Assembly: GCA_015065505.1 (NCBI GenBank) | Contig: SVQE01000016.1 | Coordinates: 1-42,988, forward strand | Direction: 5' to 3' | From: Oscillospiraceae bacterium | GTDB taxonomy: Bacteria > Bacillota > Clostridia > Oscillospirales > Acutalibacteraceae | Length of the DNA stretch: 42,988 bases | In this document: positions 35,435-42,988 of the stretch, piece by piece | Layout of the letters: every line of letters starts with the position of its first letter | Position numbering within the stretch: position 1 is the stretch's first letter | Made by a program: the position numbers and the translations under genes | The notes under the pieces: generated by a model | What the model saw: the letters and a program-made list of their open reading frames with translations, nothing else | Told to the model about the DNA's origin: nothing | Databases searched by the model: none

Positions 35435-35452
35435 TTGTATTTACCCCCCTTT

Positions 35453-37039
35453 TTAGTAATCTAAATCGTAGTCATATGAAATATCGTCATAAACATATTC
35501 TTTATACTCTTGTTGCAATACTTCCCGCGGATTTGGAGCATTTTCTCTGTATATCTCTTTTGTTGCTGTATTAATCCTTAACCAGTTATTGTATCCTGAA
35601 TACTCCTTCCTTCCGTCTTCGTGATAAACAAATGCCCTCATTTTAATATAATATGTTTCACCTCTTTTTAAATTCTTAAGAGAACAATTGTTTATATGCG
35701 GATTGTTAAACACAAGCGTTTTAGCGTCTGAAAAACTCACATTTGTTGCATACACTAATTCGTAGCCATTACAATACTCCGATTTTTGTTCATTCCAATT
35801 AATATCAATTTCACTGTCGGTTATAACAATTGGAACAAACCCTGTTACAAGTGTGGCAAGATTGTCTTTACACCTAAACGGAAGATAAAAGGTTTTAGAG
35901 CCTGAATTATTTTGTCCGGCAAGATGATAGAAATTATAATAATTATATTCAACTCCAGGATATTGTTGAGAATTATATTTCCCTCCACTGTAAGCAACAT
36001 ACCAAGTTGTATCATAAAACTTTTTGGATTCTAATGAATATGCCGTGTTGGTACAATGCTTTTTTGAAGAAGTTTGCTCTGTTACAACAACATAGCTTTT
36101 ATACGGATTAATTGAGTTATCGTTATTTCGCTCAATAACTACCTTCTCTATAATCCTTGCATGTGTTTTTTCTTCGGTATACTGAACAAGAAGATCCCCC
36201 GGTTTCATATATACATAAACATTGGAATAGATATTTGTTCCCATCATCCCAATATTAACATCAGTATATGAACTTCCTGGAGTATAGTTTCCAACATAAT
36301 CAACATAGTTGCCATATCCTTGTACATTGTTAAAACTATCATCATATCCATCCTTTACAATCTTTGCACATGTATAAGTATAGCAAAATTGATTGCTATG
36401 TTGTAATGTTGACATTAATACTCCGCATGTTCTATTATTACAACCTGTTGCTGCCCTCCACGCATAACAAACGGACGACGAACAGTCAGTCCCTTGAACA
36501 CTGCGTCTTAGTGATAAAGTTTCGTCCTCATTAGCACCTGGTAACGGTTTTGAAAGCATAATACTTATTGCGCTTTCAACAGCTGTATCCGAATTGAGCC
36601 AATGCTCCCTACTCGCTTCTTGCATATCTTGATAATTTGCTACCTTTTGCTCATACAATATCCCTCGATATTGTTGAATGGTTGTATGTTGTTCATCATT
36701 CCAATGATAAAGATATATTTTATTAGGAGTTGAAGATCCGTATTTTGGATAATAATAAGTCTGGGTTTGACCGGGATATGTCCATCTTAGAAGAGCTTTT
36801 TGTCTCATCTGGTCAACAGCTTTTCCTTCATCAGTTGTATGGGCATAACTATTAATCGTAACACCGTTATCAACAACTTCATAAACTCCGTTTGTATCAG
36901 TTGCATTCGTTTCATAAGATACAAGAGCAAAAGCGTTAAATGGATTTAAACATACTATAACACACAAAACAATAACTGTAATAATCATTATATCATATAA
37001 TGCAGTTTTAATAATTGATTTTTTTAACATATATTTCAC
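35453..37039 (-). CDS. Secreted NlpC/P60-like cysteine peptidase with Fn3 domain
   Basis: 528 residues, exported (TM or signal segment about 13-38). The middle reads as a papain-like NlpC/P60 fold: GTDCSSSVCYAW with Cys186 as nucleophile, KPGDLLVQYTEEKTHARII with His293, and a polar third position at 321-322 (TEQT). An Fn3-like domain (about 405-495) follows, then an acidic Tyr/Asp-rich tail. The target may be peptidoglycan or a protein. Two long N-terminal stretches (about 45-180) are not recognised. The base composition is noticeably more AT-rich than the dcw or groEL genes, which hints at acquisition. First gene of the cassette with the LRR protein; a deleted second copy is at 39014-39106. 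Confidence 0.7.
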   Translation of the reverse strand: MKYMLKKSIIKTALYDIMIITVIVLCVIVCLNPFNAFALVSYETNATDTNGVYEVVDNGVTINSYAHTTDEGKAVDQMRQKALLRWTYPGQTQTYYYPKYGSSTPNKIYLYHWNDEQHTTIQQYRGILYEQKVANYQDMQEASREHWLNSDTAVESAISIMLSKPLPGANEDETLSLRRSVQGTDCSSSVCYAWRAATGCNNRTCGVLMSTLQHSNQFCYTYTCAKIVKDGYDDSFNNVQGYGNYVDYVGNYTPGSSYTDVNIGMMGTNIYSNVYVYMKPGDLLVQYTEEKTHARIIEKVVIERNNDNSINPYKSYVVVTEQTSSKKHCTNTAYSLESKKFYDTTWYVAYSGGKYNSQQYPGVEYNYYNFYHLAGQNNSGSKTFYLPFRCKDNLATLVTGFVPIVITDSEIDINWNEQKSEYCNGYELVYATNVSFSDAKTLVFNNPHINNCSLKNLKRGETYYIKMRAFVYHEDGRKEYSGYNNWLRINTATKEIYRENAPNPREVLQQEYKEYVYDDISYDYDLDY

Positions 37040-37118
37040 CTTTCATATTAAAAAAATTCTGTTAGTTTTAACCTCCTGAATAAAACAATCAACCACCACT
37101 ATAAAAACTCCTATTTTT

Positions 37119-37147
37119 AGCATACCAAAAATTAAAGGGCTTGTAAA
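37119..37147 (-). promoter_or_regulatory. Candidate promoter of the NlpC/P60-LRR cassette
   Basis: On the minus strand: TTTACA (37147-37142), 17-bp spacer, TATGCT (37124-37119). It leaves a leader of about 75 bases containing an AGGAGGTT not used by the gene; the gene's own RBS is AAAGGTG. Confidence 0.45.
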
Positions 37148-37171
37148 ACAAAATGCAAAAAAACACAATAA

Positions 37172-37200
37172 TTGACAAAAAAAGTATATTTAATTATAAA
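37172..37200 (+). promoter_or_regulatory. Strong plus-strand promoter in the gap between cassettes
   Basis: TTGACA (37172-37177), exactly 17 bp, TATAAA (37195-37200). No protein-coding gene follows on this strand; transcription would run about 175 bases to the hairpin at 37342-37381. This accounts for part of the 350-bp gene-free stretch 37040-37388. Confidence 0.6.
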
Positions 37201-37206
37201 AAGGTG

Positions 37207-37388
37207 TTGACAAACGCTAATTTGCTTGTTCTTTCTAAATAGGTTAATTGTATTAATATCATCTTATAAACACAATTTGCCTATTTATATCAGTCCCTGA
37301 TAAAATTCCGATTTCGGCATTTTCACCAGTAATTAAACATCAAAAAAGCCTGATGTGAGCGATGTCACATCAGGCTTTTTTTAATTGA
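37207..37388 (+). ncRNA. Candidate small RNA
   Basis: Predicted from a near-consensus promoter (37172-37200) and a strong terminator (37342-37381) with no convincing reading frame between. It contains a small CCGATTTCGG hairpin before the terminator. The 3' ~80 bases are identical to 33804-33888, so the RNA's 3' part is shared with the region after the radical SAM gene. The terminator stem is complementary to the ends of both BspA-like mRNAs. Expression is not shown. Confidence 0.4.
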
Positions 37389-37698
37389 TTATTTCTTTGT
37401 TGTAACTGTTTTCTTTGCACTCCATGATGAATACTGCTTTTTGCCGTTAATTGTTTTATAAGCCCTTATGCGGACAAAATATTTTTTATTCGCTTTGAGC
37501 TTTTTTATTGTTCTTGCGCCTGTTTTGTATGAGGTTATCGATACTGTTTTTGCGTTCTTGAAATCTTTGTATGTGCTGTACTGTATCTGATAACCTGATG
37601 TTTGCGTTGCATTCTTTTTCCAGTATGCTTTAAAGCTCTTTGAGCCTGATGTCAGTTTTGTTAATTCTGTCGGCTTGGGGTTAATCTTAAAGGTCTTT
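37300..37698. repeat. 399-bp direct repeat, copy 2
   Basis: Identical by eye to 33804-34202, in the same orientation and 3496 bp away. Recombination between the copies would delete one LRR gene and the NlpC/P60 gene. Confidence 0.85.
37342..37381. terminator. Bidirectional terminator, second copy
   Basis: Same 17-bp stem and GCGATG loop as 33846-33885. It ends the BspA-like gene on minus and the candidate small RNA on plus. Confidence 0.85.
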
Positions 37699-38972
37699 TC
37701 AAGTGTGCCTTTATATGTTCCTTTGCCTGTAATCGTTACTTTTGCCGTGCCGACCTTAGTGTTATTTGAATACTTAACCGTGTAGTCAGTATCTTTTTTG
37801 AGTGTTATTCCTGCAAGCTTAACGGTGAAGTCCGGCTTTATTGCTTTGCCTGTGTATGTCTTCAATGATAAGCCGCTTACCGTTGCATTCTTTACATCAT
37901 ACATATCAATGAACTTAAAACCGTTTTCCTTGCAATAGTCGGTTAACGCTTTACACTTTTTACCGTAGATTTTGAAACCTTTTACCGGAGCATAAGTATT
38001 ATTGTCATCACGGTAAAACCACATATAGCCAAGCGGCTTTTGAGGATAAAACTCATCAACACGTTCCACACCGTATGGAAATTTCAGTGATTTTAGTGAG
38101 GGACAGTTCAAAAAGGCTCCGGCTTCAATCATTTCTATTTTGCTTTGTATTTTAACGCTTTTAAGCTTTTCGCATTCGTAAAATGCATTCCGTTCTAACA
38201 CCTTCACACTTTTAGGAAGAGTAACGCTTCTGAGCGATTTGCAGCCTGAAAATCCACTGATTGATTCAATTCCTTCAGAAAGCGTGAGGTTATCAAGTGA
38301 ATAGCAAGAGCTAAAATATTCACGAGGAATTTGTTTTACACTTCCTGGAATATAAATACTCTTAACGCTTTCGCAATGTGAAAAGTATGTATAAGTGTTA
38401 ATGCTTTCGGGGATAGTGAATCCGTCTTCAAAATATAACTCAGTTAAACTTTCACAATAGTTAAAAGCATACGGATGAACAGTACATCCGCTCGGTATTA
38501 TTAGCTTACCCGAAGCAGAGCTGCAAGCACCAAATGCAGCCTGATGTATGTCCTTCATACTTTTGGGAATTTCGATTTTCTTTAAAGATAAGCAGAATTT
38601 GAATGCACAAACACCAACATATTTAAGATTGCGTGGTAAATCGGCTTTTTCAAGCTTTTCACAATCGCGAAATGCATATTTATGTATACCCGTCAAACTT
38701 TCAGGAAAACAAACCTCTTTAATGTTTTTGCAATTTTCAAAGCCTGAATCTCCTATTTCGGTTATTCCTTCATTGATTATAACCTTAGTTATGTCACTTC
38801 TTTGCCTAAAGCCTCCGCAAACGCCTGTTCCTGAAATAGTCAGAACGCCATCAATAAGCTTCCATGAAATATTATCCTGAGTTCCCGAGCTGTTCTCTGC
38901 ATATACAAAAAACGGTGTTATTACACTAACAAACATTATAGCAGATAAGAATAAAGATATTACCTTTTTCAT
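37389..38972 (-). CDS. BspA-type LRR surface protein with Fn3 domain (cassette copy 2)
   Basis: 527 residues. Signal peptide 1-25 (ends VYAEN); an SWKLIDGVLTISGTG segment; LRR_5 repeats (about 60-320); YTGK...ITGKGTYKGT domain; Fn3. The C-terminal third is nearly identical to the product of 33893, while the LRR part differs in sequence and has small insertions. RBS AAGGTGATT. The partner peptidase gene expected upstream is reduced to the scar at 39014-39106. Confidence 0.88.
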   Translation of the reverse strand: MKKVISLFLSAIMFVSVITPFFVYAENSSGTQDNISWKLIDGVLTISGTGVCGGFRQRSDITKVIINEGITEIGDSGFENCKNIKEVCFPESLTGIHKYAFRDCEKLEKADLPRNLKYVGVCAFKFCLSLKKIEIPKSMKDIHQAAFGACSSASGKLIIPSGCTVHPYAFNYCESLTELYFEDGFTIPESINTYTYFSHCESVKSIYIPGSVKQIPREYFSSCYSLDNLTLSEGIESISGFSGCKSLRSVTLPKSVKVLERNAFYECEKLKSVKIQSKIEMIEAGAFLNCPSLKSLKFPYGVERVDEFYPQKPLGYMWFYRDDNNTYAPVKGFKIYGKKCKALTDYCKENGFKFIDMYDVKNATVSGLSLKTYTGKAIKPDFTVKLAGITLKKDTDYTVKYSNNTKVGTAKVTITGKGTYKGTLEKTFKINPKPTELTKLTSGSKSFKAYWKKNATQTSGYQIQYSTYKDFKNAKTVSITSYKTGARTIKKLKANKKYFVRIRAYKTINGKKQYSSWSAKKTVTTKK

Positions 38973-39013
38973 GGAATCACCTTAGTATTTAGATATCATC
39001 GCTTGTTTAGTTA

Positions 39014-39106
39014 TCATATGAAATATCGTCATAAACATACTATAACACACAAAACAATAACTGTAATAATCATTATATCATATAATGCAGTTTTAATAAT
39101 TGATTT
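39014..39106 (-). pseudogene. Deletion scar of a second NlpC/P60 gene
   Basis: Positions 39014-39039 match the 3' end of the peptidase gene (35472-35497) and 39033-39106 match its 5' part (36948-37021). The two meet at the 7-bp word AAACATA, which occurs at both ends in the intact gene, the signature of a deletion between short direct repeats. About 1457 bp are missing, not a multiple of three, and the start codon region is also lost. The remnant still holds TGATATAAT (39080-39072), a possible extended -10 for the LRR gene downstream. Confidence 0.85.
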
Positions 39107-39166
39107 CGTGAAGTAATTTCACTGCGTGAAATCGTGAAGTAAATTTGCTTCGCAAATTCGTGATTA
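39107..39166. repeat. Palindrome-rich repeat at the scar end
   Basis: Several small overlapping inverted repeats: GTGAA/TTCAC, TTTCAC TGC GTGAAA, and AATTTGC TTC GCAAATT. They begin exactly where similarity to the peptidase gene stops, so an insertion of a palindromic repeat may have replaced the start of the lost copy. It may also help end the tarJ transcript. Confidence 0.5.
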
Positions 39167-40192
39167 TTATAATTCCCACTTCATAATAACTTTTCCAAAG
39201 TGCTTTCTTGTATCTTTTTCAAAGGCTTCCTTTAAGTCCTTGGTTGTGCGAACAGTGTTAACGCTGAACACAAGGTTTCCGAGATAGTCTATGATTTCGG
39301 GATGGTTTTCATACATTTCAACGGTTTTCTTGAAATCCTCTGCGCCGCTTCTTGATGAGCCGAAAACGCGCAGACCCTTTTCAAGAATCATTCTTGTGTT
39401 AACGGATACGGGGTATTCGCTTACGCCGAGGATTGAAATAGTTCCCTCGGGCTTGATGAGACCGATAATCTGCTCTATGGCAATGGGGCTTCCGTTACCG
39501 CCGACGCATTCAAACGCGTGGTCCATAGTAAAGCCTTCGGGCACTTCGTGAACAAGGCAGGTTTCATCAACAAAGGTGAAATCGGCAAGCTTTTCTCTCT
39601 GTGTTCCGAAAACAACAATCTTTGATTCGGGGAAGGTATATTTCAAAAACAGCGAGGTTATATAGCCGAGATTGCCGTCGCCCCATACGCCGATAACTTC
39701 CCTTCTTGAATGAGCAATTTTATCAAATCTTGAAATTGCGTGAACAGAAACCGAAACAATCTCGGTGAAGGCTGCAACATTTCTGTCTATATCAGCAGGA
39801 AGCTTAACAAGCCTTTTGGGTGAAATTTCTACATACTCCTGCAAAAAGCCGTCCATTGATGAACCGCAGAATTTTGATGAACGAAGATAGTTTTCGCCGA
39901 TATATTCATCGGTTTCTGTTGGCATATTCGGAACCATAACAACCAAATCGCCTGCTTTGAAGTTGTTTGTCGGGTCGAAAACAACCTCGCCGATGCCCTC
40001 GTGAATAAGCGCCATGGGAAGCTTTTCGGCAAGCACCTTTGCATCCCTTGTTCCGAGATAATAGCGCATATCGGCATTGCAGATTGAAAGATTAGTCGGA
40101 CGAACTATAGCATTGCCCGAAAACATATCAATATCTTCAAACGCAACCTCAAAGCGCCTCGGAGATACTAAACGAAAAACTGTATTAATCAT
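39167..40192 (-). CDS. tarJ: TarJ-like ribulose-5-phosphate reductase
   Basis: 341 residues, zinc-type medium-chain dehydrogenase. With TarI it supplies CDP-ribitol: it reduces ribulose 5-phosphate to ribitol 5-phosphate with NADPH. Zinc-site region NLSICNADMRYYLG, then GEVV.....GDLVVMVPN, and the nucleotide fold VIGVWGDGNLGYITSLF are visible. The start at 40192 overlaps the tarI stop by 8 bp, with GGAGGACCAAGAGG upstream; the longer in-frame extension runs back into tarI and is rejected. The pairing with tarI is what makes the name likely. Confidence 0.85.
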   Translation of the reverse strand: MINTVFRLVSPRRFEVAFEDIDMFSGNAIVRPTNLSICNADMRYYLGTRDAKVLAEKLPMALIHEGIGEVVFDPTNNFKAGDLVVMVPNMPTETDEYIGENYLRSSKFCGSSMDGFLQEYVEISPKRLVKLPADIDRNVAAFTEIVSVSVHAISRFDKIAHSRREVIGVWGDGNLGYITSLFLKYTFPESKIVVFGTQREKLADFTFVDETCLVHEVPEGFTMDHAFECVGGNGSPIAIEQIIGLIKPEGTISILGVSEYPVSVNTRMILEKGLRVFGSSRSGAEDFKKTVEMYENHPEIIDYLGNLVFSVNTVRTTKDLKEAFEKDTRKHFGKVIMKWEL

Positions 40193-40898
40193 CCTCTTGG
40201 TCCTCCAGGAACGACTTTGCAACACGCAAGTCATAGGGGTAAGTTATTTTAACATTATAGGTTTCGCCGTCTACAAGGGCAACCTTCTCGCCCTTGATAA
40301 CGAAAATCTTTGCAGCGTCGGTTAAAATGTCTTTTTCCTCATCGGTTAAAGAATCATACATTCTTTTGAGCTTCATTGCGTTGAAGGACTGCGGAGTCTG
40401 ACCCTGATACATCTTGCTTCTGTCGGGGATATCGCTGATAACGGTGTTATCAAGCGCTTCAACTATTGTATCGGTTGCAGGAACAACGGTGTCGCATGCG
40501 CCGTATTCTTTTGCAGCGGCAATGTTTTCCTTGATAATTCTGTGTGTTACGAAGGGACGAACGCTGTCGTGGGTTACAATAATTGTTTCCTCATCAAGCT
40601 TGCCTTCGCCGTCTATGAATTTAATTGCATTCATAATTGTTTCGTTTCTTGTTGTTCCGCCTTCGATAACAACAACCCTGTCTTTAACAGGGGCAATATG
40701 CTTTTCTATAAGATTCTTTGTGTGCTCAACCCACTGATTCGGGCAAAGAACAATAATCTTTTCGAAATCGGGAACGGAAAAGAACTTTTCGATTGTGTAG
40801 ATAATAATCGGTTTTTCCTTAACCTCAAGATACTGCTTTGGCTTATCGCCGCCCATTCTTGAGCCGATTCCGCCTGCTAAAACAACTCCGTATACCAT
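40185..40898 (-). CDS. tarI: TarI/IspD-family cytidylyltransferase
   Basis: 237 residues. VLAGGIGSRMGGDKPKQYLEV is the CTP-binding loop; THDSVRPFV and the C-terminal KITYPYDLRVAK fit the IspD/TarI family. IspD (isoprenoid synthesis) and TarI (CDP-ribitol synthesis) are hard to separate by motif. The coupled tarJ and the upstream glycerophosphotransferase favour TarI. It follows the polymerase gene after 21 bp. Confidence 0.88.
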   Translation of the reverse strand: MVYGVVLAGGIGSRMGGDKPKQYLEVKEKPIIIYTIEKFFSVPDFEKIIVLCPNQWVEHTKNLIEKHIAPVKDRVVVIEGGTTRNETIMNAIKFIDGEGKLDEETIIVTHDSVRPFVTHRIIKENIAAAKEYGACDTVVPATDTIVEALDNTVISDIPDRSKMYQGQTPQSFNAMKLKRMYDSLTDEEKDILTDAAKIFVIKGEKVALVDGETYNVKITYPYDLRVAKSFLEDQEDD

Positions 40899-40919
40899 AA
40901 TATAATCCTCCTTCGGATA

Positions 40920-42818
40920 TTAAATATCTAATTGACTAACTATTAAATCGGCAACCCTCTGCGACGATTTGCCGTCAAGGGAGTCGAAGAATTTATTTTT
41001 AAATCCGTCAACCTTTTCTTTTTCAAAATCCTTTGCCTTTATGCTGTTGATAAGCTCGCTTTCAGAGAAAACAATCTTGCCCGGAACAAAGCCTTCAAAA
41101 TCGTAGTAGAAATCACGGCTTGAAATATATTCGTATAAATCATAAGCGTAAAACAGCATCGGAATATCAAGCAGCGATGCTTCAAAAATAACGCTTGAAT
41201 AATCTGTTATAAGTAAATCCGTTACGAAAAGCAAATCGTTAAGCTCGTCCTCTTCGGATAAATCAATGATGAAATCCTTGTATTTTTCATCAATAACAAA
41301 TCTTTCCTTGCAAAACGGATGAAGCTTGATGATTATTGCGTATTCGCCGCCGAGGCTTTCATAAAGCTGAGCAGGATTGAATGCCTCAATCGGATAAAAC
41401 GCACTCATCTGACCGTTTCCGCGGAAGGTTGGTGCGAAAAGAACAATCTTTTTATCCTTGAGCTGCGGACGCTTTTCATAAAACGCTTCTTTAACGGATT
41501 TTGCGTACTGCTCGTCCATAAAGATATCCGTTCTCGGAATACCCGTTGCAACAACATTTTCATCGCTGAGACCGAAGCCCTCTGCATAATGCTTTTCGAT
41601 TTCCTTAGAGCTTACTATTGCATAGTCGTACATTCTGTGGTTAACATCGTCCTGCTTAGGACCGCCCTTCTTGCCGAGCCTTGTAAAGCCGAAGGTTTTA
41701 AACGCACCGCACGCATGCCAGAGCTGGAAAAGCTTAACCCCTTCCCTCTTGTCAACAGTATTCAGAAGTCTGAAATAATCATCAACTATAACAACCTTGC
41801 TCGTTGCGTATAAATGCATAAATTCCCTGATGTTTTTCAGCTTGCTGTGACCGTTGGGGTCTGAAAACAGAAGGAACTTAAATTCAATATCCTCTCTGTC
41901 CTTAATCAAATCATAAACATATTCGGGGTTGCCGCCCATTTCATCCCTTCTGCCCGACATAAATGCAATTCTGTTCGGAACTATCTGGTGATGGTCGCAA
42001 AGAACTCTGTAATACCATTTGAAGAACGCTAAAATCGGTTTTCTGAGATTATCAACAACCCTCGCCCTCATAAAGCTTGTTTTAAGGAAGGAGGAGAAAT
42101 TGATTTTAATCTGAACAAAAACATTCTTTGCAAGACCTTCAATGGGCTTGGTTCTGCGTTTGGGCAGCACGCCGAGCGCTGCAAAGAATCCGTCAAGAAC
42201 AAAATACGGCGCGAGCACTATTGAAAGAATTATTCTGACAATGAAGAAAACAAATCTGATAAGAGCCCCTATTGGATTTATACGCCTTCTTTTTCTTGCC
42301 TTTTCGGTTTTTCTTAAAATAATTCTGTTGTTTTCAAAATCAAAATCAACGGCATATTTATCGAAATATTTACCGGAGCTTCTTTCAAACTCTGACTCGG
42401 AATCAAAAACGGCAGCGCCGTCGAAACATTCGTATTCAATATGCTCGTCTGATACTTCAAGCTCGGGGTTTTCAAGCAGAACATTCGACGAAATATTAAA
42501 CGCAACGCCTGTGCATTCATTTTCACCGTAGTAAAAATCAATTCTGATTTTTATATCCTCGTCGCTGTCTTCCGAGAAAAACAGCTTATCAATTAAAAAC
42601 GAATAGTTACAAACAACAACACAGCTTTCGCTTTGCTTCTGACGGAAATAATTAGTCACAAGCAGCGGCAGCCTTCTTGTTTTTTCGCCGCGCTGAAAAA
42701 CAATCTTGGCTTTGGGCGATGTAACATCAATATCATAATCACAGTTGAAGGCAACCGAAAGATTTAACCTGTTTTCTTCAACCGTTATTCTGTTTATTAT
42801 CATTTTGCAATCAAACAT
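40920..42818 (-). CDS. TagF/TarL-like polyol-phosphate polymerase
   Basis: 632 residues. The C-terminal two thirds are a CDP-glycerol glycerophosphotransferase domain (PF04464 type): LWHACGAFKTFGFTRLGKKGG, GIPRTDIFMD, IVLFAPTFRGNG, IIIKLHPF, and LLITDYSSVIFEASLLDIPMLFY. The conserved His in WHACG and in KLHPF are present. A hydrophobic or amphipathic segment (about 185-215) probably attaches it to the membrane. The N-terminal ~170 residues are beta-rich and not recognised. With tarI and tarJ, it probably polymerises ribitol phosphate or adds polyol phosphate to a wall polymer. First gene of the operon. Confidence 0.88.
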   Translation of the reverse strand: MFDCKMIINRITVEENRLNLSVAFNCDYDIDVTSPKAKIVFQRGEKTRRLPLLVTNYFRQKQSESCVVVCNYSFLIDKLFFSEDSDEDIKIRIDFYYGENECTGVAFNISSNVLLENPELEVSDEHIEYECFDGAAVFDSESEFERSSGKYFDKYAVDFDFENNRIILRKTEKARKRRRINPIGALIRFVFFIVRIILSIVLAPYFVLDGFFAALGVLPKRRTKPIEGLAKNVFVQIKINFSSFLKTSFMRARVVDNLRKPILAFFKWYYRVLCDHHQIVPNRIAFMSGRRDEMGGNPEYVYDLIKDREDIEFKFLLFSDPNGHSKLKNIREFMHLYATSKVVIVDDYFRLLNTVDKREGVKLFQLWHACGAFKTFGFTRLGKKGGPKQDDVNHRMYDYAIVSSKEIEKHYAEGFGLSDENVVATGIPRTDIFMDEQYAKSVKEAFYEKRPQLKDKKIVLFAPTFRGNGQMSAFYPIEAFNPAQLYESLGGEYAIIIKLHPFCKERFVIDEKYKDFIIDLSEEDELNDLLFVTDLLITDYSSVIFEASLLDIPMLFYAYDLYEYISSRDFYYDFEGFVPGKIVFSESELINSIKAKDFEKEKVDGFKNKFFDSLDGKSSQRVADLIVSQLDI

Positions 42819-42848
42819 AATTTTACCCTGCTGAAAATTATTTTAAAT

Positions 42849-42877
42849 ATTATATCATATAGTTATTACGAAATCAA
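42849..42877 (-). promoter_or_regulatory. Promoter of the TagF-like-tarI-tarJ operon
   Basis: On the minus strand: TTGATT (42877-42872), 17-bp spacer, TATAAT (42854-42849) with TGA extended -10, 30 bp before the ATG at 42818. Confidence 0.7.
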
Positions 42878-42883
42878 TATATC

Positions 42884-42932
42884 TGTTAGGTATCGGGTTT
42901 CAGGTTTCAGGGGTTAGGCATTAGGGATTCGA
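42884..42932. repeat. Seven-unit heptanucleotide array
   Basis: TGTTAGG, TATCGGG, TTTCAGG, TTTCAGG, GGTTAGG, CATTAGG, GATTCGA: 49 bp in seven-base register, just upstream of the TagF-like promoter. The remaining ~55 bp to the window end hold no recognised gene or core. Confidence 0.7.
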
Positions 42933-42988
42933 ACCAAGCAAGGTTTTGCCCGTCCCTTTTTCACAAATACTGTGTTAAAGCGTCTTGT

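Overview
The window looks like a chromosome segment of a low-to-moderate GC, Gram-positive anaerobe of the Clostridia, probably a gut commensal of the Oscillospirales/Ruminococcaceae type. This is inferred from: a dcw cell-wall cluster beginning with mraZ; a MurE with the meso-diaminopimelate motif DNPR; a MurT/GatD pair, which is a Gram-positive lipid II amidation system; a teichoic-acid TarI/TarJ/TagF-like set; consensus sigma-A promoters; strong Shine-Dalgarno sequences; three BspA-type leucine-rich-repeat surface proteins; and sialidase and GH2 glycosidase genes. No rRNA, tRNA, CRISPR array, phage or integrase gene was seen.

Layout. 1-9200 (minus strand): the dcw operon mraZ-rsmH-ftsL-pbp(spoVD/ftsI)-murE-mraY-ftsW-murG, with murG cut by the window edge and no murF or murD in their usual places. 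A 202-bp element with 14-bp terminal inverted repeats sits inside the operon. 9250-15500: a GPH-family sugar symporter, a BspA-like protein, an iron alcohol dehydrogenase, a four-helix-bundle (S23/Avd-like) gene bracketed by inverted heptanucleotide arrays, and a sialidase. 15500-18100: a three-gene group made of a predicted dead sortase, a His/Ser-rich four-TM protein and a TagH/Wzt-like ATPase, directly downstream of ilvD. 18100-26100: ilvD, a lysyl-tRNA synthetase with an unusual N-terminal extension, greA, a zinc-ribbon membrane protein, groEL/groES and a cyclophilin. 26100-33800: GH2, an ABC exporter and an S26-type Ser/His peptidase; then gatD/murT, divergent from an inositol monophosphatase and a radical SAM protein. 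33800-39170: a duplicated surface-protein cassette (NlpC/P60-Fn3 plus BspA-LRR), one copy of which has lost its peptidase and keeps only a scar. 39170-42850: tarJ, tarI and a TagF-like polymerase.

The most interesting signal is not a protein. At least eight intergenic places carry short tandem arrays with a period of exactly seven bases. The unit sequence differs from place to place (ACTGACC, GCTAACT, AATTACG, GAACTCG, GTGAAGA, CACTATG, TTTCAGG, ACTACCC). They usually begin at or just after a stop codon. Several are paired as inverted arrays around a short shared core containing TATAAT and CGCCGTCTGCAAG. In one case the inverted arrays surround a complete four-helix-bundle gene. This resembles the heptanucleotide STRR repeats of cyanobacteria and the free-standing logic of 23S rRNA intervening sequences, and suggests a family of small repeat elements whose possible autonomous form carries the four-helix-bundle gene.
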